In this document: positions 16,706 to 24,968 of the stretch, piece by piece
How positions within the stretch are numbered: the first letter of the stretch is position 1
Layout: each line of letters starts with the position of its first letter
From: DASSUW01 sp963803335
GTDB lineage: Bacteria; Actinomycetota; Thermoleophilia; Solirubrobacterales; Solirubrobacteraceae
Assembly (NCBI GenBank): GCA_963803335.1
Contig: CAWDME010000017.1
Location: forward strand, 1 to 64,000
Length of the DNA stretch: 64,000 nucleotides
Direction of reading: 5' to 3'
Made by a program: the position numbers and the translations under genes
The notes under the pieces: generated by a model
What the model was told of the DNA's origin: nothing
The model's database searches: none
The model's input: the letters and a program-made list of their open reading frames with translations, nothing else

Positions 16706-18313
16706 CTACGCGGCCCGCGCCACGACCACCACGTCGCACGGCGCACGCTCGGTCAGCGCCGTCGTCAGGCTCGGCGCCCCCGGCTCGCCGTGCGTGGGCC
16801 GGCCGACGATCACCGCCTGCGGCTCGGTGCGATCCGCCAGGTCGAGCACGGCCGCGGCGGCGTCGCTGTGGTGGCCGGTGACGTGCAAGACCTCCCCGCT
16901 CCCCGCCACGCCCGCCCGGGCCAGCCGCAGCACCGCCGCGTCGACGATCGCGCCCGCGGCCTCGCGGGCCTCGAGGTCCGCGGCGTCCCCGCCGACCACG
17001 CGGGTCTCGCGCACGTGCACCACGTGCACGTGCGCACCGCGCGCACGGGCGACCCGCTCGGCGGTGGCGACCAAGCGGTTCGAGGGAGCCGTGTCGATCG
17101 CGACGAGGATCGCCCCTGCCGGCACGGCGTCGGGCGCGACCTCGACCTCCGGCTCGCGGTGCGCGAGGTGGTGGCGCGAGAGCACGAGCGCGACGACCGA
17201 CAGCGCGACCATCGCGCCGCCGACGTACATCGGCGCGGCCGCCGAGACGTGCTCGCCGAGCTTGCCGGCGATCCACGGCGCGATCGCGCCGCCGGTGAAG
17301 CGCACGAAGCTGTAGGCCGCCGAGGCGACGGGGCGCTCGACCACGGCGGCGGCCATGACCGCCTCGGTGAGCACCGTGTTGACGATGCCGAGCAGCGCTC
17401 CGGAGATCACGACGACCGCGATCAGGCCCGCCGTCGAGCCGATCAGCACGCCGCCGGCGAGCAGGTCGATCGCCACGCCCACCAGCGCCACGCCGAGCAC
17501 CAGCACGAGCCCGAAGCGGCGCTCGAGCCGCTGGGCTGCGAACACCGACGTCAGCGCCACGAGCAGGCCCCAACCGAAGTAGACGATCCCGAGCTGGTGC
17601 GCCGACAGGCCGAGGGGGAAAGGCGTGTACGCGAGGATCGTGAAGAAGCCGAAGTTGTAGAGGACGGCGACGATCGCCATCGAGCGCAGGCCGCCGTGGC
17701 CGAGGGCGCGCAGCGGATCGGTGAGTGCCACGCGGCGGGCCGGCTTGGGGACCGGCCCGAGCAGCACCGTGATGAGCACGAAGCCGATCGCCATCAGCGT
17801 CGCGGTGCCGAAGAACGGGCCGCGCCACGAGATGCCGCCGAGCAGCCCGCCGAGCAGCGGGCCGGACGCGATGCCGAGGCCGAGCGCGGCCTCGTAGAGG
17901 ATGATCGCGCTCGTCAGCCCGCCCGACGCGGCGCCGACGATCACCGACAGCGCCGTTGCGATGAACAGCGCGTTGCCGAGCCCCCAGCCGAGGCGGAAGC
18001 CGGCGATCTGGAACACGCTCCCCGCGGCGCCGGCCAGCGCCGAGAAGACGACGACGAGCGCGAGGCCGACGAGCAGCGTCTTGCGCGGGCCGATCCGCGA
18101 CGCGGCCCAGCCGGTCACGAGCATCGACACGCCGGTCATGGCGAAGTAGCTGGTGAACAGGAGCGACACGTCGCTCGGCGACGCGTGCAGGTCGGACGCG
18201 AGCGTCGGCAGGATCGGGTCGACCAGGCCGATGCCCATGAAGGCGACGACGCACGCGAAGGCCACGGCCCAGACGGCGCGTGGCTGGTCGAGGAGGCGGG
18301 GCGAGTCAGTCAT
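16706..18313 (-). CDS. MFS transporter fused to a universal stress protein domain
   Basis: A 535-residue protein. Residues 1-390 have about 12 membrane segments with MFS features (GWAASRIGPRKTLLVGLAL after helix 2, GPLLGGLLGG in the middle). After a charged linker, residues about 400-535 form a UspA-like domain: GAILVAIDTAPSNRLVATA, a VHVVHV strand and the nucleotide-loop-like AVIVGRPTHGEPG. This joins a proton-driven exporter to a cytosolic stress/nucleotide-binding domain. It overlaps the MarR gene by 4 nt and is the evident target of that repressor. Cargo is unknown; drug-type efflux is likely. Confidence 0.88.
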   Translation of the reverse strand: MTDSPRLLDQPRAVWAVAFACVVAFMGIGLVDPILPTLASDLHASPSDVSLLFTSYFAMTGVSMLVTGWAASRIGPRKTLLVGLALVVVFSALAGAAGSVFQIAGFRLGWGLGNALFIATALSVIVGAASGGLTSAIILYEAALGLGIASGPLLGGLLGGISWRGPFFGTATLMAIGFVLITVLLGPVPKPARRVALTDPLRALGHGGLRSMAIVAVLYNFGFFTILAYTPFPLGLSAHQLGIVYFGWGLLVALTSVFAAQRLERRFGLVLVLGVALVGVAIDLLAGGVLIGSTAGLIAVVVISGALLGIVNTVLTEAVMAAAVVERPVASAAYSFVRFTGGAIAPWIAGKLGEHVSAAAPMYVGGAMVALSVVALVLSRHHLAHREPEVEVAPDAVPAGAILVAIDTAPSNRLVATAERVARARGAHVHVVHVRETRVVGGDAADLEAREAAGAIVDAAVLRLARAGVAGSGEVLHVTGHHSDAAAAVLDLADRTEPQAVIVGRPTHGEPGAPSLTTALTERAPCDVVVVARAA

Positions 18314-18744
18314 GGCGAGAGGAGTTGGTCGAGAGGGTCAAGCGCGGCGGCGAGTGCGGCGCGCGCGTCGTCGTCGAGCCGGTCGAGGCGTTCCTGGAGC
18401 ACTGCCGCGCGGGCCGCGCGGACCGAGCCGAGCTCGGCGCGGCCGGCATCGGTGAGCGCGATGCGCGCCGCCCGGGCGTCGAGCGGATCGGGGGTGCGGG
18501 CCACGAAGCCGTCCTGCTCGAGGCGGCGCACGATGCCCGTCATCGTCGGCTGCGCCACGAGCTCGGCGGCCGCCAGGTCGGTGATCCGCAGCGGCCCCTG
18601 GTCGTCGAGCCGACGCAGCGTGAGCAGTGCCGCGACACCGCTCCGGCTGCGCGCGTTGGCGCGCAGCAGCTGCGTGACGCGCGCGACGCGGCGCTCGAGC
18701 TGGGTCGCGAGGAGGGAGGTGTCGGCGCCAAATTGAATAGCCAT
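18310..18744 (-). CDS. MarR family transcriptional regulator
   Basis: A 144-residue winged-helix protein. LRITDLAAAELVAQPTMTGI is the recognition helix region, followed by VRRLEQDGFVART and the DPLDARAARIALTDAG wing, all typical of MarR. ATG 18744 gives MAIQFGAD; a GTG at 18756 in frame is possible. No Shine-Dalgarno is visible at either, so the mRNA may be leaderless. The first codons lie within one arm of a perfect palindrome, the expected autorepression operator. It overlaps the MFS-USP fusion gene by 4 nt (ATGA). Confidence 0.9.
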   Translation of the reverse strand: MAIQFGADTSLLATQLERRVARVTQLLRANARSRSGVAALLTLRRLDDQGPLRITDLAAAELVAQPTMTGIVRRLEQDGFVARTPDPLDARAARIALTDAGRAELGSVRAARAAVLQERLDRLDDDARAALAAALDPLDQLLSP

Positions 18745-18768
18745 ACTATATAGCACGGCTATTCAATT
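18731..18768. promoter_or_regulatory. Perfect 12-bp inverted repeat, probable MarR operator
   Basis: Arms AATTGAATAGCC (18731-18742) and GGCTATTCAATT (18757-18768) are exact reverse complements separated by 14 nt (ATACTATATAGCAC). The AT-rich repeat covers the MarR start codon and a TATA-like promoter sequence, unlike the surrounding GC-rich DNA. MarR proteins bind such palindromes and repress their own operon, so the likely job is autoregulation of marR and the MFS-USP gene. The ligand is unknown. Confidence 0.8.
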
Positions 18769-18785
18769 GTTCGCGGGCCCGAGAC

Positions 18786-19847
18786 CTAGTCGCGGCGCAG
18801 CGCGAACAGCGCCACGAAGATGGCCGTGGCCACCACGTTCAACACGAACTTGTAGTCGAACTGGATGGAGCCGAACACGTCGTCGGTGGCCGGGCGCGCC
18901 TCGGGGATCAGGCCGAGTGCGGCGAACAGCAGGTGGACCATGAGCGCCGCGAGCACCATCGTCACGTACATCAGCGCGGTGATGCGCAGCGCGTAGCCGG
19001 CGCCGTAGAACTTCCGGTAGGCGGCGAGGATCGGCAGCACGATCAGGTCGGCGAAGAGGAACGCGATCACGCCGGCGAACGACAGGCCGCCCGACCACAG
19101 CACGGCAGCGATCGGCACGTTGCCGAGCGAGCAGACGAAGCTCGCCGCCGCGATCACGGGCCCGATCAGCGCGCCCCAGACGACCTGGGCCGTGCCGGAC
19201 GCGTCCTCGAGGAACAGCCCGTTGAAGAAGTCGTCGCCGAGCAGCGCGATGAAGCCGGCGAGCAGGAAGCCGATCCCGATCTCCTTGTAGAGCATGCGCC
19301 AGTCGCCGCGGAAGTTGGCCGCGACGTCGGCCCAAGAGCGCGCGGACGCCCCGTGATCGTGATGGTGATGGTGGTCGTGGCCGCCGGCCGCGGCGATCTG
19401 CGCGTGCGCGCGGGCGTCGGCCTCGGCGCGACGGCTCACGAACAGCCGCAGCAGCACCGCCATCAGCACGACCATCACGACGCCGCCGACGAACTCGGCG
19501 AGCGTGAACTGCCAGCCGAGCAGCACCCACAGGACGAGCCCGAGCTCCCACACCAGGTTGGTCGACGCGAACTGGAAGGCCAGCGCCGAGGCGGCGGCCG
19601 CGCCCTTGGCGAACAGGCTCCGCGCGATCGCGATCGCCGCGTACGAGCACGACGAGGACGCCGCGCCGAACGCGGTCGCCAGCGCGAGCGGCCGCGGGCC
19701 GGAGCCGGCCAGGGCCGCCTGCACGCGCTCGCGCGGCACCCAGGCCTGCACGATCGCGGAGATCAGGAAGCCCAGCACGAGCGCCCACCAGACCTGCCAC
19801 GCCATCAACACGGCGTTCCAGAGGCCGTCGCCGATCTTCTCGAGCAT
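18786..19847 (-). CDS. Permease of the UPF0718/ArsP type with a His-rich loop
   Basis: A 353-residue membrane protein with about eight segments. ATAFGAASSSCSYAAIAIAR in the second hydrophobic block and FVCSLGNVPIAAVLWSGG in the second half are the paired conserved motifs of the permease family that includes ArsP (organoarsenical efflux). The cytosolic loop near residue 160 is GHDHHHHHDHG, a likely metal-binding stretch not expected in ArsP itself. ATG 19847 shares one base with the stop of the acetyltransferase gene upstream, so the two are coupled. Cargo could be organoarsenic or a metal; uncertain. Confidence 0.8.
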   Translation of the reverse strand: MLEKIGDGLWNAVLMAWQVWWALVLGFLISAIVQAWVPRERVQAALAGSGPRPLALATAFGAASSSCSYAAIAIARSLFAKGAAAASALAFQFASTNLVWELGLVLWVLLGWQFTLAEFVGGVVMVVLMAVLLRLFVSRRAEADARAHAQIAAAGGHDHHHHHDHGASARSWADVAANFRGDWRMLYKEIGIGFLLAGFIALLGDDFFNGLFLEDASGTAQVVWGALIGPVIAAASFVCSLGNVPIAAVLWSGGLSFAGVIAFLFADLIVLPILAAYRKFYGAGYALRITALMYVTMVLAALMVHLLFAALGLIPEARPATDDVFGSIQFDYKFVLNVVATAIFVALFALRRD

Positions 19848-20341
19848 CAGAGCGCGGCCTCGCCCAGCAGGCACTCGACGAGCACGCAGTCCTTCCACTC
19901 GCCGTCGAGCCGGCCATGCCGGCGCTGGATCCCGACCTCATCGAAACCCACGGCGGCGTGCACGGCGCGGCTCGCTGCGTTGTCGGCGAAGACCCGGCTG
20001 GTGAGCTTGTACAGCCCGGCGTTCTCGGCCGCCGCGCACAGCGCGCGCAGCAGCAGAACCCCGAGACCACGACCCCGCGCCGCGCGCGCGACGTACACGC
20101 CGTGCTCCCCCACGCCGTCGTACACGCAGCGGTCCGAGTACGGCGTCACGCGCGCGAACCCGACCACGACACCCTCGTCGTCGGCGACCACGAGCGGAAG
20201 GTCGGCCAGGAGCCAGGCGGAGACATCAGCCAGTGTGCGCGGGCGCGTCTCGAACGTTGCCACGCGATCCTCGATCCCCTCGTTGTATATCGCGGCGATC
20301 GCCTCCGCGTCGCCGGCCGCGGCGGGCCGCACGGTCACCAT
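19847..20341 (-). CDS. GNAT N-acetyltransferase, phosphinothricin/arsinothricin-resistance type
   Basis: A 164-residue GNAT protein beginning MVTVRPAAAGDAEAIAAIYN. EGIEDRVATFETRPRT and VYVARAARGRGLGVLLLRAL (acetyl-CoA loop) match the Pat/ArsN subgroup that acetylates phosphinothricin or arsinothricin, or methionine sulfoximine. An in-frame GTG at 20356 is an alternative start. Its one-base overlap with the ArsP-like permease gene supports a shared detoxification role, but the substrate cannot be proved from sequence. It diverges from the thioesterase gene. Confidence 0.8.
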   Translation of the reverse strand: MVTVRPAAAGDAEAIAAIYNEGIEDRVATFETRPRTLADVSAWLLADLPLVVADDEGVVVGFARVTPYSDRCVYDGVGEHGVYVARAARGRGLGVLLLRALCAAAENAGLYKLTSRVFADNAASRAVHAAVGFDEVGIQRRHGRLDGEWKDCVLVECLLGEAAL

Positions 20342-20434
20342 CCGCACAGTTTTCACCTAACCGACTTCGTCGGCGGGCACGTACCTCCCGGGTAATTGCC
20401 ATGCTTGCGCGCCCGCGCCACTGTGCCGTGGGCG

Positions 20435-21238
20435 ATGACGACGATGACCGACCACCTCTTCGACACCGACACGCATGTCGAGCCGGCGGGCGACGACGTC
20501 TACGCGGCGGCGCTCACCGACAGCTGGAACGCGCTCGGCGGCGTGCCCAACGGTGGCTACCTGCTCGCCGTGTGCCTGAACGCGCTCGCCCACGAGCTGC
20601 CGCTGCCCGACCCCGTCGTCGTGTCGGCGACCTACCTGCGGCCGGGCGCCGCCGGGCCTGCCGAGGTGCACACCGAGGTGGTGCGCGCCGGCCGCCGGGT
20701 GGCGACCGGCGAGGCGCGGCTCGTGCAGGACGGCCGCGAGATCGTGCGCGCGGTCGCCACGTTCGCCGACCTCGCGGGCGCCCGGGGGCCCACGGTGATG
20801 CGCGCGGCGCCGCCCGACCTCCCCGCCCCGGACACAGCGCGCGACCTGATGGAGGGCGCGCCGCCGCTGCCCGGCGTGAACATCACCGAGCGCTTCGAGT
20901 ACCGGGCCGCCGCGCTGCCGGGCTGGGCGCGCGGGAAGCCGAGCGGCGACCCCGACCTCGCGTTCTGGATGCGCTTCCGCGGCGGCCGCGACGCCGATCC
21001 GATCGCGCTCGCCGCGATGGTCGACGGCGCCGCCCCCGCCGTACTCGAGGCGGGCGTCCCGGGCTCGGCGACGATCGAGCTGACCGTGCACATCCGCGCC
21101 CGGCCGGCGCCCGGCTGGCTCGCCTGCCGGACCGTCACGCGCCACCTGATCGACGGCTTCCACGAGGAGGACTTCGAGATCTGGGACTCGACCGGCGCGC
21201 TCGTGGCGCAGTCGCGCCAGTTCGCGCTGGCCACCTAA
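20435..21238 (+). CDS. Acyl-CoA thioesterase (TesB-like double hot-dog)
   Basis: A 267-residue protein. The first hot-dog half contains SWNALGGVPNGGYLLAVCLN and VVVSATYLRPGAAGPAEV near residues 25-80. The second half includes FWMRFRGGRDADPIALAAM, the Asp-bearing block of TesB-like thioesterases, and SATIELTVHIRARP. Such enzymes hydrolyse acyl-CoA esters in the cytosol. ATG 20435 is used, with ATG 20444 as an alternative. The substrate range is unknown. Confidence 0.82.
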   Translation: MTTMTDHLFDTDTHVEPAGDDVYAAALTDSWNALGGVPNGGYLLAVCLNALAHELPLPDPVVVSATYLRPGAAGPAEVHTEVVRAGRRVATGEARLVQDGREIVRAVATFADLAGARGPTVMRAAPPDLPAPDTARDLMEGAPPLPGVNITERFEYRAAALPGWARGKPSGDPDLAFWMRFRGGRDADPIALAAMVDGAAPAVLEAGVPGSATIELTVHIRARPAPGWLACRTVTRHLIDGFHEEDFEIWDSTGALVAQSRQFALAT

Positions 21239-21315
21239 ACGATTCGCGGAGCATGCGGGGTGGCCGCGGTCGAAGGCCTTGACCGGCGGCGGCGCGGGGT
21301 CTTGCATCCGCGGCG

Positions 21316-21474
21316 GTGCAACCGCCCCGCGAGATCTATGCCAGCGCCGCGGACCGTCGCAGCGGCCGCCGCTGGAGCCGGCGCCACCGCCCGCGCTGGC
21401 GGCCCGCCCTGCTGATCGCCGGCGCCACGACCGTCGCCCTCGCCGCCGGCGAGGTCCTCCGCAGCCTCGGCTGA
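21316..21474 (+). CDS. Small basic single-pass membrane protein
   Basis: A 52-residue ORF from GTG 21316. It has a strongly basic N-terminal half (RRSGRRWSRRHRPRWR) and one hydrophobic segment (PALLIAGATTVALAAGEVL) near residues 30-48. This cationic-then-hydrophobic pattern is like many small anchored proteins, but with no homologue at hand it could be a chance ORF. It lies in the 304-nt gap between the thioesterase and the peroxiredoxin, which otherwise holds nothing recognisable. Confidence 0.4.
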   Translation: MQPPREIYASAADRRSGRRWSRRHRPRWRPALLIAGATTVALAAGEVLRSLG

Positions 21475-21542
21475 CCGCGCTCTTAGGCGGTCGCGAGCCG
21501 ATACCGGTAATTTCCGATCGGCAAAACCAAGGAGGACGAACG

Positions 21543-22202
21543 ATGGCTCTGACGATCGGCGACACCGCACCCGACTTCGAGGCCGAGACAACCGAAGGCA
21601 AGATCAACTTCCACGACTGGATCGGCGACTCGTGGGCGGTGCTGTTCTCGCACCCGCGCGACTTCACGCCCGTCTGCACCACCGAGCTCGGCTACATGGC
21701 GCGGATCAAGCCGGACTTCGACAGCCGCAACACGAAGATCATCGGCCTCTCGGTCGACCCGCTCGACAATCACGAGAAGTGGGCCGCCGACATCGAGGAG
21801 ACGCAGGGCACCGCGCCCAACTACCCGATCATCGGCGACGCGGAGTTCAACGTGGCGAAGCTGTACGGGATGCTGCCCCCTGACGTCGCGGGCGAGGCGA
21901 CCGAGCGCACGCCGGCGATGAACCAGACCGTCCGCAACGTGTTCGTCATCGGCCCGGACAAGAAGATCAAGCTGGTCCTCATCTATCCGATGTCGACCGG
22001 CCGCAACTTCGACGAGGTGCTGCGGGTCATCGACTCGCTGCAGCTCACGGCCGAGCACAAGGTCTCGACGCCCGTGAACTGGAAGCCCGGCGAGAACGTG
22101 ATCATCGCCGGCTCGGTGTCCGATGACGAGGCGCGCGAGCAGTACCCGGACGGCTGGGAGTCGCCGAAGCCGTACATCCGGATCGTCCCGGCCCCGCACT
22201 GA
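21543..22202 (+). CDS. 1-Cys peroxiredoxin (AhpC/TSA, Prx6-like)
   Basis: A 219-residue cytosolic peroxiredoxin. FTPVCTTELG places the peroxidatic Cys at residue 45, within the PxxxTxxC-type site preceded by HPRDF. No other cysteine occurs, so there is no intramolecular resolving Cys: the 1-Cys Prx6 group. The long C-terminal domain (PVNWKPGENVIIAG) also matches that group. It reduces H2O2 and organic peroxides with an external thiol. AAGGAGG lies upstream of ATG 21543. A strong hairpin follows the stop. Confidence 0.93.
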   Translation: MALTIGDTAPDFEAETTEGKINFHDWIGDSWAVLFSHPRDFTPVCTTELGYMARIKPDFDSRNTKIIGLSVDPLDNHEKWAADIEETQGTAPNYPIIGDAEFNVAKLYGMLPPDVAGEATERTPAMNQTVRNVFVIGPDKKIKLVLIYPMSTGRNFDEVLRVIDSLQLTAEHKVSTPVNWKPGENVIIAGSVSDDEAREQYPDGWESPKPYIRIVPAPH

Positions 22203-22209
22203 CATCCCG

Positions 22210-22237
22210 GCCGCCCCGCGCACGCGCGCGGGGCGGC
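22210..22237 (+). terminator. GC-rich hairpin after the peroxiredoxin gene
   Basis: A perfect 12-bp stem (GCCGCCCCGCGC / GCGCGGGGCGGC) with a 4-nt ACGC loop starts 8 nt after the peroxiredoxin stop. There is no clear T-run, common for high-GC actinobacterial terminators. It would also serve the convergent phosphatase remnant from the other side. Confidence 0.7.
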
Positions 22238-22249
22238 TGAACTGTCGCT

Positions 22250-22763
22250 CTAGTGGTGGCCGCCGCGCAGGGCGTCGCCTTGCAGGAGCCCGAACAGGTC
22301 TGTGTGGTCGGTCGTCCCGAGGATCGCCGACGCGCCCGGACCGCTCGCGTACACGGGCACGGCCGCGCCCGTGTGCTGCTGGCTCGGCGGGACCGCCGGG
22401 CGGGCCACGCCGCCGGCCGTCGCGTAGCTGACCCGCATGACCTGGTCGTCGCGCGTGATCAGGTTGTTCACGTAGCCGGTCGAGCTGCCGTTGCCGGTGG
22501 TGTCCTCACCCACGATCTGGCTCGTGTGCGAGTGGTCGGCGGTCACGACGACCAGCGTGTCCGGGTGGTGGCGCTGGTAGTCGAGCGCCACGCCGATCGC
22601 CTGGTCGAACGCGACGGTCTCGCCGATCTGCGCGCACGCGTTGGCCGCGTGGTCCTGCTTGTCGATCGAGGCGCCCTCGACCTGCAGGAAGAACCCGTCC
22701 TTGTCGCCCTGCAGCAGCTGCAGCGCCTTCGTCGTCATCGCCGGCAGGCTCGGCTCGTTCGCC
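22250..22763 (-). pseudogene. C-terminal remnant of an alkaline phosphatase
   Basis: The frame encodes about 168 residues from NEPSLPAMTTKAL to the stop at 22250. It contains FFLQVEGASIDKQDHAAN, which holds the metal-binding Asp and His of PhoA-type alkaline phosphatases, and VVVTADHSHTSQIVGED, the second metal-site block. The normal enzyme needs about 300 more N-terminal residues, including the catalytic Ser and the other metal ligands; none are upstream. The DNA before it (22764-22864) is non-coding with a short GCCCGC/GCGGGC hairpin. The gene is truncated and should be inactive. Confidence 0.8.
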
Positions 22764-22864
22764 GGACTCCGAGCCCGCCCGCTACGGCGGGCACGCGCTT
22801 GCTGATTGACATGGGCGGCAGCCTCACGTCCGCGCGCGCCCGCCGTGTGAGGGGCTTGTGAAAC

Positions 22865-23467
22865 TCAGCCCTTGTTAAACGGGCTGACGAACGGGTTCAT
22901 GCTCGCGTACAGGCCGTCGGGGTTGGAGTACCAGAGCCAGACGTGCAGGGTCACGAGGTCGGGGTGCCAGAAGAAGAAGGCCGAGCCGGCATCGTTCTTC
23001 GGCGCGCAGTCAGCCTGCGAGGACGCAGTAACGAAGGTCCCGTCGTCGTAGTGACAGGCGGCCGGGAACGAGCCGTACTTCGCGCCCTTCAGCGGCGCCG
23101 TCTTCGGCTTCGTCGGGAACACCCACTCGAGCGCCCCGAGCTGGTACTGGCCGTTGCGGCGCGTATAGACGAGGATCGGCGGCTTGGCGGGATCGAACTT
23201 CGTGATGCTGGGGTTCAGGTAGTGGAACCCCATGTTGTGCATCATCGGCGTGATCTGCTTGTAGCCGGCGGCCTTCGCCTTGGCCAGGTCGTCCACGTAG
23301 GGGGCCGTCGCGACCCGCATCTTGGCGAGCTGGCGCGCCAGCGTTTTTCCCTTCGCGGCGTGATGGTGGTGGTCCATGGACGCGCCGCTGCTGGCGGCGA
23401 CGCCCCAGACCGCGAATGCGGCCAGCGCCGCGGCGAGCGCGGCACGGGCGGGGGTCTTGATCGTCAT
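22865..23467 (-). CDS. Secreted protein of unknown function
   Basis: A 200-residue protein. Residues 1-28 form a signal peptide (basic start, ARAALAAALAAFAVWGVAAS core), followed by a short MDHHHHAAKG stretch. The mature part contains GYKQITPMMHNMGFHYLNP, PPILVYTRRNGQYQLGALEW, and the C-terminal FFFWHPDLVTLHVWLWYSNP. I recognise this as a recurring secreted protein type in soil bacteria, but know no function. Conserved His and aromatic residues suggest ligand or metal binding outside the membrane. It is monocistronic, downstream of the acyl-CoA dehydrogenase group. Confidence 0.75.
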   Translation of the reverse strand: MTIKTPARAALAAALAAFAVWGVAASSGASMDHHHHAAKGKTLARQLAKMRVATAPYVDDLAKAKAAGYKQITPMMHNMGFHYLNPSITKFDPAKPPILVYTRRNGQYQLGALEWVFPTKPKTAPLKGAKYGSFPAACHYDDGTFVTASSQADCAPKNDAGSAFFFWHPDLVTLHVWLWYSNPDGLYASMNPFVSPFNKG

Positions 23468-23544
23468 GCGCCGACGCTACGGACGGCCCGGTTGCCCGGG
23501 CATCGGCACAACGACCCATCTTCGCTGCCGGTACTGCCTATCTT

Positions 23545-23709
23545 TCAGCCGAGGACCACGATCAGCAGCACGGCGACGATGATGAAGACGCCGAGCAGCG
23601 CATAGGCGGCGCCGGCCTGCCACTGGTTCTCCCAGAAGCCCGGGCGCGCGCGGTCGCGCGAATGCCGGCCCTCCGGCGGCTCGCCGACCCAGTCGTCGTC
23701 ATCGCTCAT
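23545..23709 (-). CDS. Small C-terminally anchored membrane protein
   Basis: A 54-residue protein: acidic start (MSDDDDWVGEPPEG), a charged middle, and one hydrophobic segment (AYALLGVFIIVAVLLIVVLG) that ends the protein. Its ATG overlaps the stop of the acyl-CoA dehydrogenase gene by 4 nt (ATGA), which supports real, coupled expression. The topology suggests a cytosolic N-terminus with a tail anchor. Function is unknown. An association with the dehydrogenase at the membrane is possible but untested. Confidence 0.65.
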   Translation of the reverse strand: MSDDDDWVGEPPEGRHSRDRARPGFWENQWQAGAAYALLGVFIIVAVLLIVVLG

Positions 23710-24950
23710 CTGATCTGCCTACCCGAGATCGCGCGCGAGACGACCAGGCGCTGGATCTCGGAGGTGCCCTCGAAGATCGTGTAGATCTTGGCGTCGCGGT
23801 GCATACGTTCGACCGGGTACTCGCGCGTGTAGCCGTTGCCGCCGAGGATCTGGATCGCGCGCTCGGTCGCCCACACCGCGACCTCGCCGGCCTTGAGCTT
23901 GGACATCGAGCCCTCGGCGTTCTCGAACGGGCGGCCGCTGCGGCCCATCCACGCTGCGCGCCAGACGAGCAGGCGCGCGGCGTCGATCTCCATCTTCATG
24001 TCAGCGAGCGTGAAGGCGATCGCCTGGTTGTCGATGATCGGGCGGCCGAACTGCTCGCGCTCGCGCGCGTAATCGAGCGCGTACTCGTAGGCGGCGCGGG
24101 CGATGCCGATCGCCTGCGCGCCGACGGTGGGGCGCGTCGCCTCGAAGGTCTGCATCGCGGCCTGCCGGCGCGACTCGCCGCCTTCGCGCGCGCGGGCGAG
24201 CCGCTCGTCGAGCCGGTCCTTGCCGCCGAGCAGGCTCGAGCCGGGGACGCGGCAGTCGTCCAGGAACACGTCCGCGGTGTGCGAGGCGCGCAGGCCGTGC
24301 TTCTTCACCTTCGCGCCCATGTTGAGCCCGTGCGTGCCGGGCGGGATCACGAACGCCGCCTGGCCTCGGGCGGCGAGATCGCGGTCGACGGACGCGACGA
24401 TCACGTGGACGCCGGCGATGCCGCCGTTCGTGGCCCACGCCTTCTGGCCGTTGAGCACCCACTCGTCCTTGGCCTCGTCGTAGACCGCGCGCGTGCGCAG
24501 CGACGACACGTCGGAGCCGGCATCGGGCTCGGACACGCAGAACGCGGCCACCGCCGGCTCGGACTCGCTGCCGAAGCACTGCGGGATCCACTCGCCCGCC
24601 TGCTCGCCGGTGCCCTGGCCGAAGATCGCCGCGACCGCGAGCGACGTGCCCATGATCGCCATGCCGATCCCCGCGTCGCCCCAGAACAGCTCCTCGTTGA
24701 CGATCGGGAGCATGAGGCCGCTCTCGTCGGCGTAGAACTGGGCCAGCGCCTCGAAGCCGTAGAGGCCGATCTTCGCCGCCTCGGCAATGATCGGCCACGG
24801 GGTCTCCTCGCGCTCGTCCCACTCTGCCGCGGCCGGGCGGACCACCTGCTCGGCGAAGCCGTGGACCCAGTCCCGCACGTCGCGCTGGTCCTGCGTCAGC
24901 TCGAGCGAGAACGGCGTCTGGGCGGCGGTGGCGGCATCCATGCCGCCCAT
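23706..24950 (-). CDS. Acyl-CoA dehydrogenase
   Basis: A 414-residue FAD enzyme of normal length. AAFCVSEPDAGSDVSSL near residue 140 is the first ACAD signature, and GGNGYTREYPVERMHRDAK and IFEGTSEIQRLVVSR near the C-terminus include the second signature with the catalytic-type Glu in the EGT block. It oxidises the alpha-beta bond of an acyl-CoA and passes electrons to ETF. Chain length cannot be told. ATG 24941 (MDAAT) is an alternative start. It overlaps the small anchored-protein gene downstream. Confidence 0.92.
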   Translation of the reverse strand: MGGMDAATAAQTPFSLELTQDQRDVRDWVHGFAEQVVRPAAAEWDEREETPWPIIAEAAKIGLYGFEALAQFYADESGLMLPIVNEELFWGDAGIGMAIMGTSLAVAAIFGQGTGEQAGEWIPQCFGSESEPAVAAFCVSEPDAGSDVSSLRTRAVYDEAKDEWVLNGQKAWATNGGIAGVHVIVASVDRDLAARGQAAFVIPPGTHGLNMGAKVKKHGLRASHTADVFLDDCRVPGSSLLGGKDRLDERLARAREGGESRRQAAMQTFEATRPTVGAQAIGIARAAYEYALDYAREREQFGRPIIDNQAIAFTLADMKMEIDAARLLVWRAAWMGRSGRPFENAEGSMSKLKAGEVAVWATERAIQILGGNGYTREYPVERMHRDAKIYTIFEGTSEIQRLVVSRAISGRQIR

Positions 24951-24968
24951 GCTTAGCAGTGGCGTGCG

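Noticed and set aside
22779..22800. GCCCGC-TACG-GCGGGC hairpin as a strong terminator
   Set aside because: The 6-bp stem has no T-run and sits in degraded DNA upstream of the phosphatase remnant; too weak to annotate separately.
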